In this document: piece by piece, positions 34,597 to 43,116 of the stretch | Layout: each line of letters starts with the position of its first letter | How positions within the stretch are numbered: the stretch's first letter is position 1 | NCBI RefSeq assembly: GCF_012516395.1 | Contig: NZ_CP051206.1 | Location: 310,001-374,000, forward strand | Reading direction: 5' to 3' | Length of the DNA stretch: 64,000 nucleotides | From: Dolichospermum flos-aquae CCAP 1403/13F | Lineage (GTDB): Bacteria; Cyanobacteriota; Cyanobacteriia; Cyanobacteriales; Nostocaceae | Position numbers and translations under genes: made by a program | Notes under the pieces: model-generated | The model's input: only the letters and a program-made list of their open reading frames with translations | What the model was told of the DNA's origin: nothing | Database searches by the model: none

Positions 34597-34909
34597 TTAC
34601 TACACCCATATTCTTTTTGTAGCGTTGAGCCGCAAGCCGTAACTTTTCGCTGGGTTCTGGTGGATTAAGCAGTGCTTCTACAAAAATTTCTTGGTCTTTT
34701 CTGCTTAAAACCATGATTTCATTTTCCTGAATAATCTGGTTTGCAGCACTGACAAGACTACTAACTACAAAATCTGTAAGTGTTCGCCCTTGAATATCTG
34801 CCGCACGTTGAAACAATTCCTTATTTTCTGGACTGATACGGGCTTCTAATCGTTCTGATTTGGAACGCAAGGATTTTTCTGGGCTGTTTCTAGCCACTGA
34901 GTGAGTCAT
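34580..34909 (-). CDS. DUF1778 (TacA-type) antitoxin
   Basis: The 109-aa protein has a ribbon-helix-helix N-terminal half (SERLEARISPENKELFQRAADIQGRTLTDFV) and a C-terminal region with NPPEPSEKLRLAAQRYKK that in relatives wraps the GNAT toxin. It should neutralise the toxin and repress the operon. The upstream spacer (34910-34960) contains CACAATAAATGTGATGTGT, a possible RHH operator. Confidence 0.9.
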   Translation of the reverse strand: MTHSVARNSPEKSLRSKSERLEARISPENKELFQRAADIQGRTLTDFVVSSLVSAANQIIQENEIMVLSRKDQEIFVEALLNPPEPSEKLRLAAQRYKKNMGVVSAVNR

Positions 34910-35005
34910 GATACTTTCTACACAATAAATGTGATGTGTAAATCTTTAGTGTACGGCAAATGTCCTAACAAATAATAGTGTACTGATTTATTCAACAAAT
35001 GTCAA

Positions 35006-35500
35006 CTATCCCCAATCTCCAGACTTTCCACCTGTCTTACTGACTAAATGAATCGCTTCAATCTGAATTGATTTCTCTAACGCTTTAGCCATATCATATA
35101 AAGTTAAAGCGGCAATAGACACCGCTGTTAAAGCTTCCATTTCTACCCCAGTTTCCGCTTTAGTTTTGACAGTGGCATCAATTTGATAACCAGGTAGTTG
35201 GGCATCGGGGATAATCTCCACAGTGATTTTCTGTAAGGGTAAGGGGTGACAAAGGGGAATTAAATTAGCTGTCTGTTTAGCAGCCATGATTCCCGCTAAC
35301 CTAGCAGTTGCTAAAACGTTCCCCTTGGGGGTGTTACCGGCTTGAATAGCGGCGAACGTCTCAGGTAACATTCGCACCTTACCAGTGGCTACAGCTTGGC
35401 GAATGGTGGCGACTTTGCCTGATACATCAACCATTTGAGCCTCTCCTTGGGCATCCAAATGGGTTAGTGGAAAAGAATTTGAAAAATTAGCTTGCGTCAT
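35006..35500 (-). CDS. moaC: Cyclic pyranopterin monophosphate synthase MoaC
   Basis: MoaC makes cyclic pyranopterin monophosphate in molybdenum cofactor synthesis. The 164-aa sequence is typical: [20 protein letters not shown], the [13 protein letters not shown] segment with its active-site residues, [22 protein letters not shown] and KSGDWG at the end. It is monocistronic here, with no other moa genes nearby. The tRNA-Arg gene lies divergently upstream. Confidence 0.96.
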   Translation of the reverse strand: MTQANFSNSFPLTHLDAQGEAQMVDVSGKVATIRQAVATGKVRMLPETFAAIQAGNTPKGNVLATARLAGIMAAKQTANLIPLCHPLPLQKITVEIIPDAQLPGYQIDATVKTKAETGVEMEALTAVSIAALTLYDMAKALEKSIQIEAIHLVSKTGGKSGDWG

Positions 35501-35537
35501 TGGGAAAGTATGTGCTATTATTAGATTCGTGGGTCAA

Positions 35538-35611
35538 GGGTGTGTAGCTCAGTGGACTAGAGCACGTGGCTACGAACCACGGTGTCGGGGGTTCGAATCC
35601 CTCCTCGCCCA
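35538..35611 (+). tRNA. tRNA-Arg (anticodon ACG)
   Basis: A full cloverleaf can be drawn: acceptor GGGTGTG paired with CTCGCCC (one T-T mismatch, also usual in cyanobacterial relatives), D-arm GCTC...GAGC, anticodon arm CGTGG-CTACGAA-CCACG with anticodon ACG, and T-arm GGGGG-TTCGAAT-CCCTC. The discriminator base is A; CCA is not encoded. Confidence 0.95.
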
Positions 35612-35857
35612 TTTTATAATTAAAAATGCACAAGTTCCTTTTTTGGAGTTTGTGCATTTTTAATGGGTTGAATAAACGAACCACAGAGGCACAGAGAACA
35701 CAGAGAAAGAAGAAATAGAGCAGGTTTTTGCGTCAGTTTTGGGATATTTTTTTATTTGGTAGTTTCTAACAGAGATTTGGTGACAAATATCGTAGAGACG
35801 TTCCATGAAACGTCTCTACAAGGGTTGTTGATAATCCATATCTAATTTTTGAAGATA

Positions 35858-37081
35858 TTATTTCACAGCATAGATATCTTCTGTGCGACCAAAGGCAAAA
35901 CGTAGAGATTGAGGGATATTACGACTAGACTGGGTAAGGAAGATGATCATGGCTATCACAGTTAAACCCGTAGTCAAACCAAACATATTCCGATAACCCA
36001 GGGTTTCGGCAAATGTACCAAAAATTGGACCAGCTATAGCCAAACCGATATCAAATCCCATTAAGGAAGCACCAAATATTCTCCCGCGTTCATGGGGTAA
36101 AGCCCTATCTGTCATTAATACAGAAATCATGGGAATGAGTGTACCAGAAGCAGCACCTTCCATCAATGCTCCTAATAAGAACATGAAAGAGTTATTTGCT
36201 TGCCAAACGCAGATGATAGAGAGTGTATAAGCTATTAAACTCATGGTGACAAACAAACCCCGACCATATCTATCAGAAGCTTTACCACTAAATAATCTAC
36301 AACTAAAACTGGAGACAGCGGCAGCAGAGAAAAAGAAACCTGGATTTAAATCAACGCCGGTTGATTTGATAAATAGGGAGATAAAAGTATGCAAACTACC
36401 TAAAGTCAAACCACTCAGCAATAAGACAATGGCCGGAATTCGCACGCGAGGACTAGTTAATATTTGCCAAAAGTTATCATTTTTGCTGTTATGTGGTTTG
36501 GTGATAATAGGTGGATTGACAATGGGGATTATACATAATAAACCCATGCCACCTAAAGCCGCAGATGATAAAAATAACGGAGTATAACCAGCACTTGCTT
36601 GCAAAAATCCCCCGATAGCGGGACCTATTCCCACACCTAAAGGACTCACCAAACTCATGTAACCAACAACTTCCCCACGTCGGTGTTCTGGTGCTAAATC
36701 ACTGACTAAGGCAATGTAAGCTGTGGCAAAAGCAGCGATACTAATGCCATGAAAGGAGCGAATTACCATGAGGGGGATAATTGATTTTACACATAAATAT
36801 CCCAAAGGAGCGATCGCTGCCACGGACATTCCAATCAATAATACTATTTTACGACCCCGTATATCTGCTAAAGCCCCCATTGACGGGCGACATAGCAACA
36901 TCCCAATGGCAAAGCTACCCATAACAATGCCAATTTCTTGTTTGCTTGCACCAATATGTTCAATATATAAGGGTAAGGTAGGCAATAACGAGGCCAAACC
37001 TGACCAGAAAAACAAACCCGCTGCAAATAACATGAGCAGGTTTTTTCGCAGTTCAGCGTCAAAAGTATCAAAAGCTTTCAC
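35858..37081 (-). CDS. Major facilitator superfamily transporter
   Basis: This 407-aa protein has twelve membrane segments. The loop 2-3 signature of the MFS is present as GALADIRGRKIVL (about 67-79), and a related GKASDRYGRGLFV in the second half. The pattern resembles drug or small-molecule exporters of the DHA1 type, but the substrate cannot be predicted. The gene is downstream of the GT2 gene on the same strand (44-bp gap). Confidence 0.9.
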   Translation of the reverse strand: MKAFDTFDAELRKNLLMLFAAGLFFWSGLASLLPTLPLYIEHIGASKQEIGIVMGSFAIGMLLCRPSMGALADIRGRKIVLLIGMSVAAIAPLGYLCVKSIIPLMVIRSFHGISIAAFATAYIALVSDLAPEHRRGEVVGYMSLVSPLGVGIGPAIGGFLQASAGYTPLFLSSAALGGMGLLCIIPIVNPPIITKPHNSKNDNFWQILTSPRVRIPAIVLLLSGLTLGSLHTFISLFIKSTGVDLNPGFFFSAAAVSSFSCRLFSGKASDRYGRGLFVTMSLIAYTLSIICVWQANNSFMFLLGALMEGAASGTLIPMISVLMTDRALPHERGRIFGASLMGFDIGLAIAGPIFGTFAETLGYRNMFGLTTGLTVIAMIIFLTQSSRNIPQSLRFAFGRTEDIYAVK

Positions 37082-37125
37082 GGCAGATGCAATAATGCAA
37101 AAAGTATTATTTCTCTATTGTTACG

Positions 37126-38100
37126 TTACTTAATATTTTTCGCCACAACTTCCCGCACCCGATAGATTGGTCGTCCTTGAGATTCATGATAGGTCCGCAT
37201 CAGTAATTCTGCCAAAAGGCCGAAGCAAAATAGCTGTACTCCTGTTACTAAAAGCAACACTGCCAAAATCAATAAAGGACGGCTACCAATATCTACATGA
37301 AAAGCCAATTTGATAACAGTCAAATATATACCTATTCCTCCCCCAGAAACCATAGAAATTAAGCCTAATAGCCCAAAAACGTGCATGGGACGGGTGAGAA
37401 ACTTCTTCATAAACAGAATAGTTAATAAATCCATCAATACCCGGAACGTCCGCGATATGCCATACTTACTTTTTCCAAAGCGTCGCGCATGATGACGGAC
37501 AGGTACTTCTGTAATTCTCGCCCCTTCAATATATGCCAATGCAGGTAAAAAGCGGTGTAGTTCTCCATAAAGATTCATATCTGCAACCAATTCAGATCGA
37601 TAAGCTTTCAAAGAACAACCATAATCATGAATATAGACGCTTGTAGCCCGACGAATTAACCAATTGGCGATTTTAGAAGGAAGTAACCGATTTAATGCCC
37701 CATCTTGACGATTTTGCCGCCAACCACTAACTAAATCATAACCCTCCTCTAGCTTTGCTAATAACATGGGAATATCAGCGGGGTCATTTTGCAAATCAGC
37801 GTCTAAAGTCACAATTACTTTAGCTGTAGCATAATTAAAACCCGCAGACATAGCCGCAGTTTGTCCATAGTTACGTCGCAGAATGATCGCTTTTAAATCA
37901 GTGCGCGTTTGGGCTTGTGCTTTGAGAAATTCTGCTGTACCATCACTAGAACCATCATCTACACAAATAATTTCATAATTCAATTCACTAGCGGTGAGAG
38001 TCGTAGAAATGGCTTCTAGTAATAAGGGTAAACTTTCGACCTCATCTTTTATGGGGACAACTATAGATACATCTAAAGTTGGTGATTGGTGATTGGTCAT
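37126..38100 (-). CDS. Family 2 glycosyltransferase with C-terminal membrane helices
   Basis: The 324-aa protein has a GT-A domain (SIVVPIKDEVESLPLLLEAI; nucleotide-binding DDGSSDGT; metal-binding DADLQNDPAD) and two C-terminal membrane segments. This is the layout of dolichol/undecaprenyl-phosphate glycosyltransferases (DPM1/ArnC/GtrB-like), which load a sugar on a lipid carrier at the membrane. The sugar is unknown. It starts two bases after the NlpC/P60 gene stop, so the two are likely co-transcribed. Confidence 0.9.
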   Translation of the reverse strand: MTNHQSPTLDVSIVVPIKDEVESLPLLLEAISTTLTASELNYEIICVDDGSSDGTAEFLKAQAQTRTDLKAIILRRNYGQTAAMSAGFNYATAKVIVTLDADLQNDPADIPMLLAKLEEGYDLVSGWRQNRQDGALNRLLPSKIANWLIRRATSVYIHDYGCSLKAYRSELVADMNLYGELHRFLPALAYIEGARITEVPVRHHARRFGKSKYGISRTFRVLMDLLTILFMKKFLTRPMHVFGLLGLISMVSGGGIGIYLTVIKLAFHVDIGSRPLLILAVLLLVTGVQLFCFGLLAELLMRTYHESQGRPIYRVREVVAKNIK

Positions 38101-38102
38101 TG

Positions 38103-38846
38103 CTAATAACTGATTTGAAAGGGAAATAGATCCCCGACTTCTAAAAGAAGTCGGGGATCTGGGGAGTAACTTTTCATAACTCTACCAGCACCGCGTAGTT
38201 GTTGATAATAAGCCTGACTAACTTTGTCTCCCTGTGACGAAAGTTGGTCAATACCAATACCGTTGCGTCCTTGATCTTTTCCTGAACTGTGAATATAGCA
38301 ATTATTACCCAAATATAATCCTACGTGGGTGGCTTTTTGAGGAGTACCAAAAAAGATTAAATCCCCTGGTTGTAATTCTTTAATATCAATTGTTTGGGTA
38401 AAAGCTTCTTGTTGATAAGCATCTCTTGGTAGCCAAATACCTACGGATTTAAATGCTGCTTGCATTAAACCAGAACAGTCATAATTAGGTGCAACTGTGC
38501 CACCCCAAAGATAATAATTGTCTTGTGCTTTTGCTGCTTGGGTAAAAGCGATAACTGTGGGTATGTGTTGTTGAATTTCTGCGGTTGAGATGAATTGGGG
38601 TTGATATACTGTTTCTGCGGGTTGGAGAAACTGCAAATCTGGAACAGATAACCATCCTGGATAGTTATCTTCACATAAACAAACTTCAACTGCTGTATCT
38701 TGATGATTTGATGTTATTCGTAAATGTCGTCCTGTTGCAGCTTGGGTGGTTAAACTGACGCATTCGGGAGAATTATAGAGATTGAGGTCGCGTAAACATT
38801 GATATTCTGTTGTAGGAGAATGGGGAATTAATAAGTTTAAAGACAT
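38103..38846 (-). CDS. NlpC/P60-family peptidoglycan endopeptidase
   Basis: This 247-aa cysteine peptidase has an N-terminal SH3b-like domain (about 10-75, CVSLTTQAATGRHLRI, YPGWLSV) and a C-terminal NlpC/P60 domain. The catalytic Cys lies in NYDCSGLMQAAFKSVG (about 128), and the His in KATHVGLYLGN (about 181). Cyanobacterial relatives cut cell-wall peptides. The last roughly 18 residues are encoded by a perfect palindrome (38128-38160) and are probably not original. Confidence 0.92.
   Translation of the reverse strand: MSLNLLIPHSPTTEYQCLRDLNLYNSPECVSLTTQAATGRHLRITSNHQDTAVEVCLCEDNYPGWLSVPDLQFLQPAETVYQPQFISTAEIQQHIPTVIAFTQAAKAQDNYYLWGGTVAPNYDCSGLMQAAFKSVGIWLPRDAYQQEAFTQTIDIKELQPGDLIFFGTPQKATHVGLYLGNNCYIHSSGKDQGRNGIGIDQLSSQGDKVSQAYYQQLRGAGRVMKSYSPDPRLLLEVGDLFPFQISY
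38128..38160. repeat. Perfect 15-bp palindrome within the 3' end of the NlpC/P60 gene
   Basis: AGATCCCCGACTTCT and AGAAGTCGGGGATCT are separated by AAA. This G+C-rich palindrome is a repeat I know from Nostoc-type genomes. Here it is translated as PDPRLLLEVGDLF near the C-terminus. Confidence 0.85.
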
Positions 38847-38927
38847 GAGTAATATGTAATATTTTCTAAATCAGAATTTACAGGATTTAAAGATGTACAT
38901 AATGGTAATTTTATCACCTTTCTGTTA

Positions 38928-39061
38928 GAGGGTGTTTAAAAAGTTATGATTGATGTATCAAATATTTTTAACCCCACCCTAACCCTCCCCTTGTTAAGGG
39001 GAGGGAACTGGATTTTCTGGTTTCCCCCATTTCCAAGGGGGGACTAAGGGGGGTAATTTAA
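38928..39061 (+). mobile_element. Truncated MITE (one terminal repeat)
   Basis: It begins TTA + GAGGGTGTTTAAAAAGT, close to the terminal repeat of the MITEs at 24001 and 50339. The interior has ccctccccttgttaaggggaggg and ccccccttagt-type hairpins. The second terminal repeat is lost where the left end of a TnpB element (39066) begins. Confidence 0.55.
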
Positions 39062-39065
39062 TTAC

Positions 39066-39180
39066 AGAAGTATCCGGTAAGCGTAAAGCTCAGTGGCTTC
39101 AGCCCTGAGATATAAGCGACACGAGCGGTCTTAACCGCCTTAAATCTTGTACCGCTAAATATCTTGACAATCTTACACCA
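39066..39180 (+). mobile_element. Left end of the second TnpB element
   Basis: Directly after a TTAC tetranucleotide (39062-39065) comes TATCCGGTAAGCGTAAAGCT, a hairpin (CTCAG...CTGAG), and ATATAAGCGACACGAG. The same left end occurs at 45507 after TTAT. IS200/IS605-type elements insert 3' of such TTAY tetramers, so this marks the element boundary. Confidence 0.7.
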
Positions 39181-39212
39181 TGAAGAGTAGTATAAGGTTG
39201 GAGGTAAAAGCG

Positions 39213-40121
39213 ATGCTAGTTTTTGAGTTCAAAACTTACGGGAAATCGGTTCAATTTAGCGCAGTAGATGATGCAATTCGCACCGCTCAATTCGTTCGGA
39301 ATAGCTGTATTCGGCTATGGATGGACGTAAAAGATACGGGCAAAAACGACTTGCAGAAATATTGCGCTGTTTTGGCGGCTAATTTTCCATTCGCTAATGA
39401 ACTTAACTCAATGGCACGACAAGCCAGTGCCGAACGAGCATGGTCTTCTATTTCTCGGTTTTACGATAACTGTAAAAAGAATATTCCTGGATTAAAGGGA
39501 TATCCTCAGTTTCAAAAAGACTGCCGTTCTGTCGAATACAAAACATCAGGATGGAAGCTTTCAGAAGATCGTAAATCTATCACATTCACTGATAAAAAAG
39601 GTATTGGTAGATTAAAGATCAAAGGGACTCGTGATTTGCATTTTTATCAAATAAATCAAATTAAACGAGTTAGGTTAGTCAAACGGGCTGATGGCTATTA
39701 TTGTCAGTTTTGCATTGATGTTAATCGCCAAGAAGATATAACTCCATCAGGAAATACAGTTGGATTAGATATAGGCTTGAAAGAATACTACACTGACTCC
39801 AATGGTGTGATGATTGAGAATCCTAAATTTCTGCGTATTGGAGAAAAGATTCTTAAACGTTCACAACGTCGTGCTTCCAGAAAAGTCAAAGGTTCAAAAA
39901 ATAGAGGCAAAGCTAGACAGATTTTAGGTAAACGCCACCTCAAAATAAGTAGGAAACGTAAAGACCATGCTGTGAAATTAGCACGGTGCGTAGTTCAGTC
40001 AAACGACTTGATATCCTACGAAGATTTGAGAATTAAAAATATGGTGAAAAATCATTGTTTAGCCAAGTCTATTAACGACGCATCTTGGTATCAGTTTCGT
40101 GTCCAGGGGAAACGCATCTAA
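39213..40121 (+). pseudogene. tnpB: TnpB, truncated by an ISAs1-type insertion
   Basis: The start is ATG 39213, preceded by a GGAGG ribosome-binding site at 39199-39203; an ATG at 39180 in frame is less likely. The frame matches the full TnpB at 7849 through SWYQFR (about residue 297), including the RuvC-I Asp (VGLDIGLKEY) and RuvC-II Glu (SYEDLRI). It then passes into the end of an insertion sequence at 40104, adding QGKRI and a stop. The zinc finger, third catalytic Asp, right end and guide-RNA region are all lost, so it cannot be an active nuclease. Confidence 0.88.
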
Positions 40122-41710
40122 ATTATCTTGACAGAATACTATATTAGTGCATCAATATGGGAAAATATCTAACTTCATTCAAAATCTGATAAATTCCTTT
40201 ATTAAAATTATAAAAATTTCATAAATTTAGAGTAAGTATTTATTTTTAATGATGGATTTATTTTGTTCAGTTCTATATATTAATATCTATATTTTTTGGC
40301 ATCAAAAATATAGATTCTATTGTAGAATCAACAGAAAAATAAATTGGTTATATTTATATTTGTCTATATTTTCTGATTTTTATCAGATACATTCTAAAAT
40401 CTTCTCTAAATATTCATCATCCCATCCTGCACAAAACTGCTTACTTTTAGTTCCTAGTTTTTGGCTTTTTTCTTTTCCTAAAAGATTAACTGCTATATGA
40501 CGAATAACTGCAAAGTTTTGTGGTGCATTATCCTTTCTTATCCGACAATCATCTTCTCTAAAAGCTACATCTAAAACCCAGTGTAATGAATTCTCTATAC
40601 CCCAATGAGTGCGGACTGATTCTCCTAGTAATTTCGCATTATTTGTCAAACTACTTATATAATAGCCTGTCTCAACCTTCGTTTTTCCATTAACTTTTCG
40701 TATATATTCTACCATTCCTACACTTTGAAGATTTACCCATTTCTTATCAGTATCTATTCTTTCTTCTATGTCTGATAACATGAGATAATGACGAATCTCT
40801 TCTCTTCCATGTTTGTCTTCTTTTGTATGAAATTCACTATATTTGAATCCCTCAAACCCTTTAGATATAGCTTCTTTGAAGATTTCTTCTACATTCTTAT
40901 ATAAATTACCTTGATTCTTTTTGAGTGCGATAATATATTCGCCTGATTTTTCTGCAATTGATTTTACTATCTCTTTTTGACACCCCATCGCATCAATCGT
41001 TACTAAACATCCGGCTATATCTAATACTTTAATTAATTCCGGTATGGCTGTTATTTCATTTGACTTTTCTTCTACTTTACATTGTCCTAATACTAATTTA
41101 TTACTAGTTGCCCATGCACTTACCATGTGAATCGCACCTTTATCCTTTCCTTTATCATATGAATGCCTTAATGTTTTCCCATCTATTGCTATGACTTCTC
41201 CTTCTGTAATTTTATTGATAGATTTTATCCAACTCAAAAAACAATTCTGAAATTGTTGCGGATCTATTCTCGCAAATACTCTGGCGAATGTATCATGAGA
41301 TGGAATCCCGTTTGGAAGTTCTAAAAATTGTTTTAGCCATTTTTCTTTCTTTTTTCCATAAGCCTCCATCAATACCCAACTATCTACTCCACAGATCACT
41401 GCACAAATCGCAATGGTTACTATATCTATTAATTTATGCCTTTTTGTTCTCTCAACTCTTTTATCTTCTAAATCTTTAAAGTGATCTACTATTGTGATTT
41501 TTGGTGGTAGCTTCATTTTGTGAATTTTGTCTCTTTAGTTTTATTGAGAATACCACTTCAACTCATTTTATTGATTCTTATAGAAACGAATTTACCATCA
41601 AATTTTCTTCATACTCATTTATTGGCTTGATATTAACATGGTAATACTGCCCTTTTTATCTATTCATAGAAGTTACATTTTGTCAAAAAAAATTAGATGC
41701 GTTTCCCCTG
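40104..41710. mobile_element. Complete ISAs1-type insertion sequence (1607 bp)
   Basis: The ends are inverted repeats of 30 bp (27 match), each starting CAGGGGAAACGCATCTAA and ending TTGACA (40104-40133 and 41681-41710). A single intact transposase gene lies inside on the minus strand. The DNA on the two sides shows no target-site duplication: the left flank is tnpB and the right flank is a TPR gene. The element therefore marks a rearranged junction. The 250-bp stretch 40134-40382 inside it shows no gene. Confidence 0.9.
40383..41516 (-). CDS. ISAs1-family transposase (complete)
   Basis: The 377-aa DDE transposase has an N-terminal DDE_Tnp_1-associated domain (about 5-90: DHFKDLEDKRVERTKRHKLI). 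The catalytic residues appear in VIAIDGKTLRHSYD, LVTIDAMGCQKEI and the Glu of the VLDVAFREDDCRIRKDNAP segment. The family C-terminus NFAVIRHIAVNLL is present. It appears intact and could be active. It is the only complete transposase of the DDE type in the window and is related to the deleted copy at 62130-62684. Confidence 0.93.
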   Translation of the reverse strand: MKLPPKITIVDHFKDLEDKRVERTKRHKLIDIVTIAICAVICGVDSWVLMEAYGKKKEKWLKQFLELPNGIPSHDTFARVFARIDPQQFQNCFLSWIKSINKITEGEVIAIDGKTLRHSYDKGKDKGAIHMVSAWATSNKLVLGQCKVEEKSNEITAIPELIKVLDIAGCLVTIDAMGCQKEIVKSIAEKSGEYIIALKKNQGNLYKNVEEIFKEAISKGFEGFKYSEFHTKEDKHGREEIRHYLMLSDIEERIDTDKKWVNLQSVGMVEYIRKVNGKTKVETGYYISSLTNNAKLLGESVRTHWGIENSLHWVLDVAFREDDCRIRKDNAPQNFAVIRHIAVNLLGKEKSQKLGTKSKQFCAGWDDEYLEKILECI

Positions 41711-43007
41711 CGTTTCCCCTGGGATTATATTGATGATAACTTTGATTTTTAGCAGTTTCTAAGGTTTGAATAGCTGCGGATATTTCCCCTAAACCCACTT
41801 GAGAACGGGACATAAATAAACGATATTGGCTATATTCTTGAGAGGGGAAATTGGAAATTTTAGTTAAAATATCTATTGCTTGTTGTGCGTATTGATTTGC
41901 TTTTAGATAGTCTTGTTTTTCTAAAGCTACTTCTGCGAGAAAACCATAATTTTGACCTAACCAAATTTGTGAAGGTACAGACGTTCCATGGAATGTCTCG
42001 ATATTTTCAGATAATTTCAACGATTTTTGAGCTAGATTTTCTAAATCATTCCACGCTTTTAAATGTCGGAATATTTCACCTAAATCATTGATATATTGAA
42101 TTACTAGATCTAATCTTCGCGCTTTTTCAAAAATCTCTAAAGCTTGCTGTAAATAATTTCTAGAATTTTGCCAATTTTCTAAATCTTCATCATTATTAAT
42201 TTCTGCTTTGCGAGTATAAACTAAAGATATTTTTACCAATATTATCCCATAACGTTCTAATCCTCCCCTTAGCAAGGGGAGGGTGCGTGACAGCGCGGGT
42301 GGGGTATTATTATAATTTTGCCAACATTCTCCACTTTTTTGATAATAACTTAAAGCATCATCTAGATGATCTTGTTGATATTTCCGTAAACCAAAAGCTA
42401 AATCTAAACCAGCTTGTATTTCTGGGTTTATTACTGCTCCTCTATTTTGTAAATCCTGACTCGCAAATTCTATTTCTTGATAAGCTTGAGGAGTGGGAAT
42501 ATGATCATTAATAAATATTTCTTCTGTTCTTTCTCGAATTAGATTAATTAAATCCTCCGCATCATTTTCAAAATCCAGAATACTCCCCCAACTTTCTAAA
42601 TCTGGTGCGACGCGGATAATTTTTTTAAGAATTTGATCATCTATCCAAATCAAAATCGGAAAAGGGAAATTTTTTCTAAATTCCTCTCGAATTTGATTAG
42701 ACAAACTCAAAATGACATCAATGTTTTTCACAGAGTCCAAACCAGAAATCATTAAAGCTTGTGGTTGTTCATTTCCCAATTCTTGAGATATTTGATTATA
42801 CAAACTTTTTGTAGACGCTGTTAAAGTTATTTCTCGAATAGGAATAGAGGAAACTTGATGAATTTGTGCTGATATTTGCTGACGTAATTTCGCATAATTA
42901 CAACGTAGAAAAATCAACGATAATTGACCTTGAGAAAAATTAATTGCTCTCAATATCGTTCGCAAAGAATTTTCATTATTATCGGGAGAGATTTCTGGAT
43001 TATTCAT
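41673..43007 (-). pseudogene. TPR protein paired with P-loop ATPase, 3' end replaced by IS sequence
   Basis: The frame gives 444 aa, but the last roughly 15 residues (after HQYN) come from the ISAs1-type end, so the native gene is broken at about 41722. The N-terminal half looks like a degenerate P-loop fold: FSQGQLSLIFLRCNYAKLRQ, then PQALMISGLDSVKNID and FPILIWIDDQILKKI. The C-terminal half has tetratricopeptide-like helices (LRKYQQDHLDDALSYYQKSG; LGEISAAIQTLETAKNQSY). A palindromic repeat is inserted in frame (NTPPALSRTLPLLRGGLE). It lies 109 bp downstream of an ATPase gene and was probably its partner. Function is unknown. Confidence 0.6.
42253..42306. repeat. Palindromic repeat inserted in frame in the TPR gene
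   Basis: The segment contains TCCTCCCCTTAGCAAGGGGAG and GGTGCGTGACAGCGCGGGTG, a dispersed Nostocales repeat usually found between genes. Here it adds about 18 codons, read as TPPALSRTLPLLRGGLE, without breaking the frame. Confidence 0.65.
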
Positions 43008-43019
43008 GACATTATTTCC

Positions 43020-43101
43020 TCATTTCAGTATTTTCTTGTTTCCTCCTTCGTAAGGGGAAAGGGGGGTAAAAACTACGGGATACCACTTTTAAAACATCCT
43101 C
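43020..43101 (-). mobile_element. MITE fragment with one terminal repeat
   Basis: ACTTTTAAAACATCCTC at 43085-43101, followed by TTA, is the right terminal repeat of the 163-bp MITE family. To its left are AAGGGGAAAGGGGGGTAA-type bases, but the opposite end is not present. It fills the gap between the ATPase and TPR genes. Confidence 0.5.
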
Positions 43102-43116
43102 TTAAATCAAACATTT

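Noticed and set aside
35487-35684. A minus-strand frame of 65 codons reading GEEGFEPPTPWFVATCSS
   Set aside because: It is an antisense translation of the tRNA-Arg gene at 35538-35611, a well-known artefact.
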